The notes: generated by a model not told the origin, from the sequence alone. Shown: positions 8,971 to 19,122, counted from the stretch's first letter. The stretch is DNA of 64,000 nt from Areca catechu (GCA_021397845.1 CM038047.1:123734112-123798111), one strand, 5' to 3'. Numbers and translations are program-made.

Positions 8971-10770
8971 ATGAGCACTAGATCAGGAGTTTCATATCAC
9001 CCACCTCCTTCACAAATGTCTGAACCCATGAAAAACTTACAAGCCCAAATAAAAGCCCTAGCTGATCAAATGGCCCAGATGACTGCCCAGTTAACTCAGT
9101 CTGGTACCCAAACCAACAATAGAATTGACCATCTTGCCAAAAGGTTTGACCAGTTAGGAGGCCGTGTAGGGACCATAGCAAGAACCCATGGGTCACAATC
9201 TGAGCCAGATCCTGAGTCCCCTCAACCTAGGAGAATCCCAAACCCTGATCTATACCATGAGGTCGAACCTAGGAGATCCCCTTATTCTGACCCGTACTAT
9301 AATCCTCAACCTAGGAGGACCCCAAACCCTGATCCATACCGAGAGATTGAACCTAGGAGAGCCCCTCAGCCTGACCCATACAATAATACTGAACCTAGAA
9401 GAACCCCTTACCATGACCCTTATTATGATACTGAACCTAGAAGAACCCCTTACCGTGACCATTATTATGATACTGAACCCAGGAGAACCCAATACTCTGA
9501 CCCATATAGGGAGTCCAATCCTAGGAGAACCCAATACTCTGACCTATATAGGGAGCCCAACCCTAGGAGAACCCAATACTCTGACCCATATAGGGAGCCC
9601 AACCCTAGGAGAACCCAGTATTCTGACCCATATAGGGAGTCCAACCCTATGAGGACCCAAAATCCTGACCCATATAGAGAGCCCAACCTTAGAAGGACCC
9701 CATACCATGATCCATCCTTAGAACCTGACCATAGAGCTAACCCAAAATCCTATGACCCGAGATCCTATAATCCCATGACCCATAGATCTGCACCCTTGTC
9801 CTATGAGCCCAGAGAACCCATAACCCCTAAGTATCAGCCTAGTCATGCTTCCCCTAGTCAACTTGAACCCCATAGGATTAGTATCTCTAAATATGAACCC
9901 AGAAGTGAGCCACTACCCCTTATACAACCTGAACCTACTAGGAATAGTACCCATAATCAGAGACCAGAACCTAACCAATTTCCTGCTAGCCGACCTTCTC
10001 CAACCATTCCTGAGATTCACAAGGCTTACATTAACGCGGAAGTGTATGAAGCTGATGTGAGCCTAGTGGATGAGTATGAGGGAGAAAAGGAGACACCTTT
10101 AGTAGACCTAGAATTAGCTGACCCAGTAGATGCCCAGGTAAAAGCCAACCTAGAGGTAGTTGACCTTGACCACATCCAACCTAAAGCTATAGTGGAAGAA
10201 CAAATAGAGGAAGAGAACCTGGGTACTGCTACTAGAGCCTTACCTGAGAAAACCATAGAGGAGAGCCAAATTATAGAGTCTTGTCCTAAAATACAAGAAC
10301 CTGAAGATTTTATTAAGGACCTGATCTCTTTGAATCTATACCTTCAAGATGAGCCTCCTCCTATAGTTCCCATTAAGGACCTCTTCCCTGAGATTAATAA
10401 CCCATCCTTCCATTATACAAATCCCATAGATATACCGCAACCCCGTAAGGTTAACCTCATTAGTATAGGATTAGTTCCTGACACCCCATCTTTTATCCTA
10501 CTTTATTCAACTAACCATGAACCATTTTCTCTACCTTACCAAACTAATTCTGAACCCACTTCCTATTTTCTGCCCTTTCCTGACACCTCCAGCATTTATA
10601 GGATTATTAGATTGCATTTAATTGAGATTAGCATACTGCATGCATTCATCACGCATGTTAGGTTTGCATCTTACTTCTGGCACACTCTTTGGAATTTGCT
10701 AGGAGTTCACTGTAAATTTTCATGTGCATGTCAAGCTAGGATCAAACCTAGGGAACCTATAATCTCTTAG
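8971..10770 (+). CDS. N1 Gag-derived protein with 14-residue repeats and an integrase-core scrap
   Basis: 599 residues, uninterrupted. Residues 1-85 match the N-terminus of G Gags (MSTRSGVSYHPPPSQ) followed by a Gln-rich coiled-coil stretch. Residues 86-253 are 12 tandem copies of a 14-residue unit (PRRTPYSDPYREPN type). A Pro/Glu-rich part follows, then an acidic motif EVYEADVSLVDEYEG (about 356-371) that in G elements lies between zinc knuckle and protease. Residues about 563-587, VRFASYFWHTLWNLLG and on, match the gypsy integrase catalytic core. The Gag core, zinc knuckle, protease and RT are absent. Function unknown; binding of its own RNA or of helper Gag is a guess. N2 and N3 carry broken homologues of the same protein. 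Confidence 0.85.
   Translation: MSTRSGVSYHPPPSQMSEPMKNLQAQIKALADQMAQMTAQLTQSGTQTNNRIDHLAKRFDQLGGRVGTIARTHGSQSEPDPESPQPRRIPNPDLYHEVEPRRSPYSDPYYNPQPRRTPNPDPYREIEPRRAPQPDPYNNTEPRRTPYHDPYYDTEPRRTPYRDHYYDTEPRRTQYSDPYRESNPRRTQYSDLYREPNPRRTQYSDPYREPNPRRTQYSDPYRESNPMRTQNPDPYREPNLRRTPYHDPSLEPDHRANPKSYDPRSYNPMTHRSAPLSYEPREPITPKYQPSHASPSQLEPHRISISKYEPRSEPLPLIQPEPTRNSTHNQRPEPNQFPASRPSPTIPEIHKAYINAEVYEADVSLVDEYEGEKETPLVDLELADPVDAQVKANLEVVDLDHIQPKAIVEEQIEEENLGTATRALPEKTIEESQIIESCPKIQEPEDFIKDLISLNLYLQDEPPPIVPIKDLFPEINNPSFHYTNPIDIPQPRKVNLISIGLVPDTPSFILLYSTNHEPFSLPYQTNSEPTSYFLPFPDTSSIYRIIRLHLIEISILHAFITHVRFASYFWHTLWNLLGVHCKFSCACQARIKPREPIIS
9226..9729 (+). repeat. 12 tandem copies of a 42-bp (14-residue) coding repeat
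   Basis: Units begin CCTAGGAGA (Pro-Arg-Arg) and end before the next one at exact 42-base steps. Copies 7-10 are nearly identical (PRRTQYSDPYRE followed by PN or SN), the outer ones diverged. G1 Gag has a single related unit, EPRRPLYRDPEP, at the matching place, so the array is an expansion of a normal Gag segment. Confidence 0.9.
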
Positions 10771-10950
10771 GTTTAGATCCAAAGAGTTCAATAAGATTTC
10801 CTTCTATAAGAATGCATAGTCAAGTCTGTTAGGTGTAGGTTTGAGTCCTTTGCATCATCTTGTTAGGAGTCTGCATGTGCCTAGCATGTTCACCACTCAC
10901 ACTAATATTAAAACAACTGGCTAATTCCCGAAGATGGATCAAAAAAAAAA

Positions 10951-11442
10951 TTTGATGTAGTGGATTTTATCTTGGTTAGGCTTAGGCCTAAAAGAAGCTT
11001 CATGCTCGCAGAGCCGGACCTTTTAAAGTGATAGAGAAGGTTGGATCAAATGCCTAGGTGTTAGACTTGCCTTCGGATTTGGGCATTAGTTCTACCTTCA
11101 ATATTACAGACCTGGTTGAGTATAGGGAACCGGCAGCGCTACCTAGTGAGGCCTTTGGACCTATTCCTTTTCATTGTGAGTGACCCTAACCTAGAGTGTC
11201 CACAAACAAATTTAGCCTGAGAGAGGAGAACGGATCGAGCGTATCCTGGACAATCAAGCCATCACGACCCAGGGCCATGACTATCAACGCTTCCTGGTCC
11301 GATGGAAAGGCCGGCCAGAGTCGGACGATTCGTGGATTTCTCGAGAGGACTTGCAACGCCTCAACCCAGACCTTCTCGAGAGATATGTGAGCCAGTCTAA
11401 CCTTCACTCGACAAGGTCGAGTTCCTCCCACCCCGGGAGAAT
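10951..11442 (+). pseudogene. N1 relic of integrase C-terminus (GPY/F) and chromodomain, with 3' hairpin and polypurine tract
   Basis: From 10951 the reading FDVVDFILVRLRP is followed, after a frameshift, by LHARRAGPFKV (from about 10998) and GISSTFNITDLVEY. This is the usual gypsy integrase tail with the GPY/F motif, with one TAG in frame. A further frame change leads to a full chromodomain at 11228-11389: ERIERILDNQAI, FLVRWKGRPESDDSWI, LQRLNPDLLERY. A stem CTCGAC-AAG-GTCGAG (11407-11421) and the purine tract GGGAGAA precede the 3' LTR. A chromodomain steers integration towards marked chromatin in known chromoviruses; here it is out of frame with the main ORF, so whether it is made is uncertain. 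Confidence 0.88.
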
Positions 11443-12895
11443 TGGTGGGGACACCTGAGGCACCAGAATAAGACAGAGGCTTTTTCAACCCTCTGTAAAT
11501 TGATCAATAATTTATGAGTCTATCTGTAATAAGGGCTTAGCTCATCTGAGTCCATTTTAGTTGTTATTTGAGTATTTTTAGTTGTTATTTCAGTTCTGTA
11601 CTAGTCAGCTCATGTTGAGCTAGTTCAGTCCAATGCTAGTCAGCTCATGTTGAGCTAATTTTATTTTTTTTGAGTCCTATCCAAGCATACTAAAGACTCA
11701 AGACTATATCATACAAGTGAATACCAAGTCCAACTAGATTGAAGACATGGAAGTATAGCACAAGTCCAACCCAGCTTGAAGATTTGAAGACCCCAGGAGG
11801 AAAATTCAGAAAACCCTGATTTCTTGCAGATGCCCTCCAGATGCCCAGATTCCCTTCCAGATGCCAAAGTATATTCATAGATAATGGCATCCATGATTCC
11901 AGAGGTCCATCTGCATCCTAGCCCAAAGAAATCAAGCCCAGGTGCCAAGCCCAAGCCCCTAAGAAGCAAGATACCAGGGAATATTCCTGCTACCTGGCTA
12001 CCAGGCCACCCCAGCTTCCAGAGGCCCAAACCCATGCACCCGAGCCCCTTTGGGCCGGTCTTTTGCTGCTCCTAGAAGCCCAACACGCCCCCCTAGGTGT
12101 CCTTGGAGTCTTGACCAAGTCAAGAAAATTTTTAGGGATTTTTCTACCTAATATTTCCTTATTTTCTAGCTAGGGTTTGAGAGGGAAAAGGATTCTTATG
12201 TAAAGACTTATGTACCCTTACTTGGAGCCCAAGGTTAAGGGTCTATTTAAGGGACCCTAGCCTCTTGTATGGGGGAATTTTGATGAATGAAAACCTTGAG
12301 TTCTTTTATTGAGTTGTGTGATACCCTGCTGTGTGCATAAAGGGGTTTGCGAGAGTTCTTCTTCCCAGTGCTGCAATCATCTTCCTGCTACCAACAAGCA
12401 TCTCAGATCCCTGGACACCCACTCCAAAAGAAGCATTCCCTTGCTGTTTTTCCTTTGTTTTCTTGTTCCTTTGTGAGTTTTCTAACCCCTGACAGGTCGT
12501 TTGCAGGTCCCTGAGTTCCTACGAATCCAACGACTCCAGCCAAGCCTCAATCGGATCACCGAGCAGAAAGCCGGGTATCCGCGGGTCTTTGGCTCGGTTT
12601 TCCAGGCCGCATCCGTCGAGGAACGAGAGACCCCTTCACTGTAATCTTCACAGACGTTGTCAGGTACACCCTCTACCTCCAGTAGTTTTATTGTAGGAGA
12701 ACTTGCCCTAACCGAGGCTTCTCAGCCCCGGCGGTCCTTCTTTGCTACTTTTCTAGGTCCTAATCTGCATGCTGATCTTCAAAAATTCATACAAAATTAC
12801 TTACAAATAATTTTGATCTGAAATTTGGGAATTAATCACCTAAATCAACATGTAAGACATACAAAAAAAATTGCATGCATATTAGTTCCCCATCA
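11443..12895 (+). repeat. N1 3' LTR
   Basis: 1453 bp, the same length as the 5' LTR, with scattered single-base differences. Followed by the duplicated CGAGT at 12896-12900, after which the C1 LTR resumes. Confidence 0.94.
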
Positions 12896-12900
12896 CGAGT

Positions 12901-13933
12901 TCTATTTGACTTAATTCGGTTAGATCTCAACTAAGCCGATTTAGGTCAACTCAAACTAGCTCGACTCGGTCAATTAGAATCTAATTCAAATTGACTGATT
13001 TGAATTACCATGACTCAATCATATACCTACAAGACAAGATTGACGTCTAGCAACGTATCATGTCTACCCGGAAGATGTGGAATTTTGGTGGAATTACCAA
13101 AATATCCTTCAGTGGTGAGTTACCGGGCAATTCAGTCCTTTGATCAACTTGCATCCCGAATATGATTATGAATATGGATACTTGTCAAATCCAATTTTCA
13201 TATTCATCCCTAGCTCAATCTTTATAATGATGATTCATTAATGAACCATTAGAAAATAACTCTAATGTTCATACTTTGATCAAAGGTTTCCTGAATCCAC
13301 CATTTGAAATTAGCTGGATGCTATTCCCTCTTACTAGGGCTGATCAATTCCTTGTTGACCTACTCACAACCTCCATATACAATCCACCATAACCAGTATC
13401 ATCTCGTGCATGACTCAGTGTCATGATTGACTGCGAACCAAAGTATGGATTCATGTATATAAGGTACTATGGTAGTCTTAGGTCAAAGGACCACATGTAC
13501 TACTCCCACTATGAGAATTATCTATTGACAAACAGATAAGGTTCCATTAGATATTCTCAATCTGGATCAATTCAGTGAACTCATTCTCTAATGAACACTC
13601 ACATCCTAGTATTAGTGTCAAACACAAGTGACTGTGAGATCAGTCACCCTTATTACAAAACATATATAGGTTGTGCTGGTCTTGCCGGAAACATTGATCC
13701 CCAACTCAATGTCCCATCGACCAGGAATATTTTAGATTAGGGTTTTAAGGCTTTAGGTCTCACTGGTATGATCTCATCATAACCCTAGAACCATAGCCCT
13801 AATCTATGGGGTTCATCATAAAATCAAAAAGACACAGCAAATGATGAAAATAATGCCTTTATAAAATGTCAATTCATTGATTTTGGGATCAAAATTACAA
13901 TATTTCAATTGGCTTTTAGGGCACAATCTTTCA
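12901..13933 (-). repeat. C1 3' LTR, second piece
   Basis: Continues the LTR broken at 6637; it lines up with 20453-21482 of the other LTR. It ends (plus) CACAATCTTTCA, that is, the LTR starts TGAAAGATTGTG in element sense. No gene inside. Confidence 0.93.
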
Positions 13934-13946
13934 ATCTCCCACTTGC
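13934..13946 (-). other. C1 polypurine tract
   Basis: In sense: GCAAGTGGGAGAT directly before the LTR start TGAAAG; primer for plus-strand DNA. The same tract is in C2 at 37661-37674. Confidence 0.75.
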
Positions 13947-13947
13947 A

Positions 13948-14340
13948 CTAAAGCCAATCGCCTTTAAATCTTAACCCCATACAATCAAGGTGGCGATCAA
14001 ACTCTCGCTGTGATAGAGCCTTAGTGAACGGGTCTGCAACGTTGTTCTTCGTTTCTACCCTTTTAATGCAGACTTCTTGTCTTTCGACAATCTCTCGAAC
14101 GAGATGGAAGCATCTCAGAATGTGCTTTGATTTGTGATGAGCTCTTGGTTCCTTCGCTTGAGCAACAGCCCCCGTATTATCACAGTAAAGTGATACTGGA
14201 CCTTCAATCTCAGGAACAACGCCCAACTCTGATATGAACTTCTTCATCCAGACAGCTTCCTTGGCAGCTTCACTAACAGCAATGTACTCTGCCTCAGTTG
14301 TTGAGTCAGCTACAGTTTGCTGTTTAGAACTTTTCAGCTT
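13948..14340 (-). pseudogene. pol: C1 RNase H, C-terminal part
   Basis: Reads from STTEAEYIAVSEAAKEA through SLYCDNTGAVAQAKEP, HHKSKHILRCFH and VADPFTKALSQREF to a TAG stop at 13948-13950, the normal end of a copia polyprotein. The upstream join to the RT frame is lost: the Trp codon after GGAVS has become TGA (near 14334) and one base is missing a few codons later, compared with C2. Confidence 0.9.
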
Positions 14341-15452
14341 ACAGCTCCTCCATTAAGGGTAAAAACATACCCAGATATAGATTTGCTGTCATCTGGATCT
14401 GATTGAAAACTAGAATCTGAATAAGCTTCTAGTTTAAGATCAGATCCTCCGTATATTAGAAAAATATCCTTAGTTCTTCTTAAGTACTTAAGAATATTTT
14501 TCACAGCCTTCCAATGATCCTCTCCTGGATCAGCCTGAAACCTGCTGGCTATACCTAAGGCATATGCCACATCAGGCCTAGTACATAACATAGCATACAT
14601 AATAGACCCTACTGCCGAAGCATAAGGTACCGAATTCATTCTATTTCTTTCTTCAGGTGTCTTAGGAGACATCTTCTTAGAAAGATGTATGCCATGACCA
14701 ATAGGTAAGTAACCTCTTTTACTTTCTTCCATGCTAAATCTTTTTAGCACTTGGTCAATGTACCTAGACTGGGATAAACCTAGCATCCTCCTAGATCTAT
14801 CTCTATAGATCTTGATGCCTAGTATATAAGATGCTTCTCCCAAGTCTTTCATGGAAAACTGTTTAGATAACCATACCTTGACTGATTGTAACATTGGGAT
14901 ATCATTCCCAATGAGGAGTATGTCATCTATATACAGAACCAAGAAAACTATGGCACTCCCACTAGTCTTCTTGTACACACAAGGTTCATCCTCATTTTTG
15001 ATAAAGTCAAATTCTTTGACTGTCTTATCAAATCGGATGTTCCAACTCCTAGATGCTTGCTTTAATCCATAAATAGATTTCTTTAGCCTACATACCTGAT
15101 TAGGTTTAGTCTCCAAGACAAAACCTTCTGGCTGTGACATATAAACCTCTTCCTCAAGGAAACCATTGAGGAATGCAGTTTTCACATCCATCTGCCAGAT
15201 TTCATAATCATGATATGCTGCTATAGCAAGCATGATCCGAATAGATTTGAGCATGGCAACAGGAGAAAATGTTTCATCATAATCTATTCCCTGTTTTTGT
15301 CTGAAACCCTTAGCCACTAATGTGGCTTTATAAGTTTCAACTTGGTCATCTGTCCCAATATTTTTCTTATAGACCCATTTGCATCCAATAGGGTTAACAC
15401 TCTCTGGTGCATCAACCAAAGTCCAGACTTGGTTGACATACATGGAGTCCAT
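14334..15452 (-). pseudogene. pol: C1 reverse transcriptase and start of RNase H
   Basis: 372 open residues. RT motifs: NPIGCKWVYKKNIG, ETFSPVAMLKSIR, QMDVKTAFLNGFLEEEVYM, SIYGLKQASRSWN and the catalytic YIDD in LVLYIDDILLIGND. The RNase H beginning LEAYSDSSFQSDPDDSKSISGYV is in the same frame. The N-terminal join is broken by a one-base deletion near 15480-15490 relative to C2, so RT is not in frame with integrase. Confidence 0.92.
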
Positions 15453-16933
15453 TTCGGATCTTATGGCTTCCAGCCATTTGTCTGAGTCTCACTTATGACA
15501 GCATTCGTATATGTTAGAGGCTCATCATTATCAATGATTCGGGCTTCATTATTTTCAATAATGAACCCATACCTTTCAGGTGCATGTCGCACTCTATCAG
15601 ACTTACGGATAGGAGTGGTGTGTTCAAGTTCTATACTAACTGTGTTATGATTTTGTTGAGATGTATCTACTTGTTGAACTTCTTCAAGTTCAATATTTCT
15701 CCCACTGCCCTTTTGTAGGATGAATTCTTTTTCCATAAAAATGGCATGCCTACTGACTAAAACCTTTTGTTCAGTAGGGTGGTAGAATAGATATCCTATA
15801 CTATCTTTGGGATATCCAACAAATAGACATTTTTCTGCTCTAGCATCAAGCTTTTGTCCAAAATTTTTTTTGACATAAGCTGGACATCCCTATATCTTAA
15901 GGTGCTTAAGATTGGGTTTCTTTCCTCTCCATAACTCATATGGAATACCAGATACAGATTTAGATGGTACTCTATTCAAAATATTAGCCGCTGTTTCCAA
16001 GGCATATCCCCGGAAAGAAACAGGTAAGTCTGTGAAGCACATCATGGACCGTACCATATCTAATAAAGTACGATTTCTCCTTTCAGCAACACCATTTAAT
16101 TGTGGTGTGTAAGGAGGAGTCCATTCAGAGATGATTCCCTTTTCTTTAAGGTGATCAAGAAACTCGGTGGATAAGTATTCACCTCCTCTATCTGATCGAA
16201 GGATCTTAATACTTTTCCCCGTTTGTTTCTCTACCATACTTTGATACTCTAAAAATTTTGAAAAAACTTCGGACTTATGTTTCATTAGATACACAAATCC
16301 GTACCTTAAAAAATTATCAGTGAATGTGATGAAATATGAGTATCCACCCTTGGCCTGAGTTGTCATAGGTCCACATACATCAGTGTGTATGAGTCCTAAT
16401 AACTCTGTTGTCCTTTCATTATGTCCACTAAATGGAGTCTTGGTCATTTTACCCATGAGACATGATTCACAAGTTCCTAATGATTCATAGTCATAAGGAT
16501 TAAGGAATTTTTCCTTGTATAACTTGTTAATCCTCTGCTCACTAATATGTCCAAGACGACAGTGCCAAAGTAAAGTATTGTTTACTTCATCTCTTTTTCG
16601 TTTATTACTAACATGTAGTATATTGTCATCAGAAGATAAAGTTAAGAGACCATTGCAAAATATGCCATTAAATATTATTTCATTAGAAAAACTGATTGAG
16701 CAGCCACTGCTCATTACATTCATAATATATCCTTGTTTAAGTAACAAGGGTACAGATATGATGTTTCTAATGATTCTAGGCATAAAATAACAATTCTTTA
16801 ACTCTAAAATCTTCCCAGAAGGCAGCCTCAACATATAAGTCCCTACAGCTTCTGCTTGGATGGAATCTCCTCCAGCACCGTAGAGCTCGAAGTCGCCTTC
16901 CTTCAAAACTCTAATGTTCTGTAGTCCCTGCAA
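15453..16933 (-). pseudogene. pol: C1 integrase and linker
   Basis: Zinc-binding HHCC (WHCRLGHISEQRINKL, CESCLMGKM), then the D,D35E triad: HTDVCGPM, LRSDRGGEY and GVAERRNRT with 35 residues between the last Asp and Glu. The copia-type GKKPNLKHLKI follows and stops at a TAG (15890-15892) where C2 has Trp. The frame then continues open as a linker (MEKEFILQKGSG, SDRVRHAPERYGF) to about 15461. Integration of the cDNA would be its role; the stop and the later frameshift prevent a full product. Confidence 0.9.
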
Positions 16934-17846
16934 TGATTTGCAGATATGATGACCAAGCAGTATCCAATACCCAAGAGTTTGAATTAGAAGTGTCTAATGA
17001 CAAAATTGCATGTATCTCATACATACCTTTTGGTACATTACTAGCACCAGGCTTCAGACTTGCAAGGTAAACCTTGCAGTTTCTTTTCCAGTGACCCGGC
17101 TTGCCACAATGAAAGCAGGTCATTTGTCCGGAGGCCTTCTTTCCTTTCTTTTTCTTGATGCCCCCTTTTGGGTTTAACCTCCTCTTGGAACCCTTTTTGC
17201 CTATTTTCTTCTTGTTTACACCATCCACAAGAAGAAGTGGAGCCTTATTTTTCTTTAAATGGCTCTCTGCTGTTTTTAACATATTCAACAGCTTAGGCAA
17301 GGAAGTGTTAAGTTTGTTCATATGATAATTAAGAACAAACTGTGAAAATGACTCTAGGAGTGACTGCAGGATTAAATCCTGATTCAACTCCCCATCCATA
17401 ACAAAACCCAATTGACCCAATCGGGTGATTAGGTCAATAACCTTTAATACATGGTCTTGTACGGATGTACCTTCTGTCATCCTTGCACGGAATAACTGCT
17501 TAGATATTTCATATCTTGCAGTTCGACTATGTTCTCCATAAAGTTCTTTTAAATTGAGCAATATGGAGTTTGTGTCCATGCTATCATGTTGCCTCTGTAA
17601 CTCATTGGTCATAGAGGCAAGCATTATACACTTGACAGTAAGTGAGTCATTTTGCCACGTGTTATATGTGGTCTTATCCTCTTGCGAGGCATCTTCCCCT
17701 AATGGTTCCAAGGTTGGGGTATCAAGAATATAAGAAATTCTTTCTTGGCTGAGTACTATCTTCAGGTTTCTCAACCAATCAACATAGTTTGGTCCAGTCA
17801 ATTTATTTGCATCAAGAATGCTACGGAGTGAGAGTGAAGAGGCCAT
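16911..17846 (-). pseudogene. gag: C1 gag and start of protease
   Basis: Starts MASSLSLRSILDANKLTG, the same as C2 at 32311. Gag domain with LTVKCIMLASM, ELYGEHSRTARYEI; basic linker KKKKGKKASGQ; a complete zinc knuckle CFHCGKPGHWKRNC. The protease begins at SWVLDTA, where the catalytic Asp is kept but the following residues are changed, and the frame is lost within about 15 residues; integrase continues in another frame with a short overlap. Gag would form the particle and bind the RNA. Confidence 0.92.
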
Positions 17847-18015
17847 TTAATCTACATTAACAAACAACATTACATAAGCAGACAATCAATGTTGACAAAA
17901 CATAATTAAATTAGGACTTTAACTTAATTATGTCTCCCACTATTTTATCAAGCATCATAACCCTCAATGTGATGATCGAGAAAACCCTAATTGGTTCTCT
18001 TAGTGGGGTTGAGAT

Positions 18016-18345
18016 CCTAATTCCTTATAAAAGACCTTGTCTGTACACAACAAATCTTATATAAGTTCAAAGGTAGGAAAACACTTTTCAATTGTAATTC
18101 ATACAATTCTCAACTTATCTTGGCCTCTAAAATATTAATAGCCTTGTGTGTACACAACAAACTATAATATTTTGGTTAAGTTAGACCCTTCATTGCTATA
18201 TAGTCATGATATTAATCATAATACCCTTGTGTGTACACAACAAAGTATTATATCAAATCATTCCATAAGCATCAAATGTACCAAGCAAAAATTATGTTAG
18301 TCACCATAAAGAAAAAAGGCCTTGTGTGTACACAACAAGCCTAAT
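18016..18345 (-). promoter_or_regulatory. C1 leader: array of four hairpins with a fixed top
   Basis: Plus-strand cores CCTTGTGTGTACACAACAAA or close variants at 18035-18054, 18142-18161, 18225-18244 and 18320-18339. The flanking arms pair with each other in every copy but differ between copies. The matching copies in C2 have compensated arm changes. See the finding on this array. Confidence 0.75.
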
Positions 18346-18440
18346 ATGGATCATAACATAATAATGACTTGGAATGAAGGAAGGCCATATGTAGTGAATA
18401 TTACACTGAGCATATTAATCAATAATTAAGTTAATCATAC

Positions 18441-18580
18441 CGGCCAAGTAAGTGGGAGAGTGGTGGGAGTCCCCCCGTTGCTTTCCTTGACACCAATAAG
18501 AATTGGCCAGGTCAGTCAACGGAACCAATTAAAAACCACGTCCTCTTTACCGATCATGAACCACTTTTCCTAGACACCGA
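18441..18580 (-). promoter_or_regulatory. C1 leader: module shared with gypsy elements
   Basis: In sense: GTGGTTTTTAATTGGTTCC, GACCTGGCCAAT-TCTT-ATTGGTGTC (stem at 18493-18506), AAGCAACGGGGGGACTCCCAC, ACTTGGCC. C2 has it at 31579-31730; G1, G2, G4, N1 and N3 have recognisable versions. Confidence 0.65.
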
Positions 18581-18700
18581 ATGATAAACTAATCATATTG
18601 ATTATTTTTGCTTTTGGTATATGACACTACAACTTAATATGTTGTTAAAGAGGGCTTTATTAAAACAAAGCACATTCTAGCAAATATGTGCCATAGTGTG

Positions 18701-18960
18701 CCATCATACTAGGACAACCATTTACCACATAATGGATCCACCATTATGCCAGGGCAACCTTATTTCAGTATGATGACTAGAAGACTAAACATATCTCTAT
18801 GCAAATTAAGGTTTAAGTGAAAACCTTAATTAGTGGCATACATCAAACACATATGCATAATTAACACAAATATGTGATTAGTGTGTCATCATACTAGGAC
18901 AACCATTTACCACATAATGGATCCACCATTATGCCAGGGCAACCTTATTTTAGTATGATG
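18701..18960 (-). promoter_or_regulatory. C1 leader: two copies of a nested hairpin
   Basis: Each copy (18701-18775, 18887-18960) has outer arms CATCATACT/AGTATGATG and inner arms CATAATGG/CCATTATG around GATC. C2 has a single copy at 31341-31416. Confidence 0.7.
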
Positions 18961-19110
18961 ACTAGATCTCTATGCATATCTCTACAACAATTAGTGTTTG
19001 AGTGAAAACCCTAATTGGTGACATTATAACAAACATATATTACATCTCATGTTACTTATATAAATATGCATCTAAAATTCAGAATATATATTTTAATCTT
19101 AATAAGGAGG

Positions 19111-19121
19111 CTCTGATACCA
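19111..19121 (-). other. C1 primer binding site
   Basis: Plus strand CTCTGATACCA, that is TGGTATCAGAG in sense, one base from the LTR end at 19123. Confidence 0.9.
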
Positions 19122-19122
19122 C

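Larger units (their letters stand above)
6638..12895 (+). mobile_element. N1: non-autonomous chromovirus derivative
   Basis: Complete element with 1453-bp LTRs (6638-8090, 11443-12895) and target duplication CGAGT (6633-6637, 12896-12900) inside the C1 LTR. The internal region (8091-11442) has a primer site, leader, one 599-residue ORF and a relic of the integrase C-terminus with a chromodomain. It has no protease, RT or RNase H. The two LTRs have the same length and only scattered differences, so this is among the youngest insertions in the window. It must have moved with proteins supplied by another element, probably of the G type. Confidence 0.93.
17847..19110 (-). promoter_or_regulatory. 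C1 5' leader (1264 bp), strongly structured
   Basis: From the primer site towards gag (sense) it holds two copies of a large hairpin (18960-18887, 18775-18701), the leader module shared with the gypsy elements (18580-18441), and four hairpins with a fixed top sequence (18345-18016). There is no open frame. C2 has the same order but only one large hairpin. Confidence 0.75.

Noticed and set aside
9188..9686. Open frames in other phases of the 42-bp repeat in N1.
   Set aside because: A 42-bp period keeps any phase open; only the frame of 8971-10770 continues into Gag-like sequence on both sides.
10621..10770. Aromatic, partly hydrophobic C-terminus of the N1 ORF as an envelope or membrane segment.
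   Set aside because: It matches the integrase catalytic core (SYFWHTLW..LLG) known from gypsy elements, and the same scrap stands in N2 and N3. There is no continuous hydrophobic stretch of membrane length with suitable flanks.
15453..17846. C1 as an intact, possibly active copia polyprotein because motifs are complete.
   Set aside because: Frameshifts at the protease, before RT and in RNase H, and stops in integrase and RNase H, rule out a full product from this copy.
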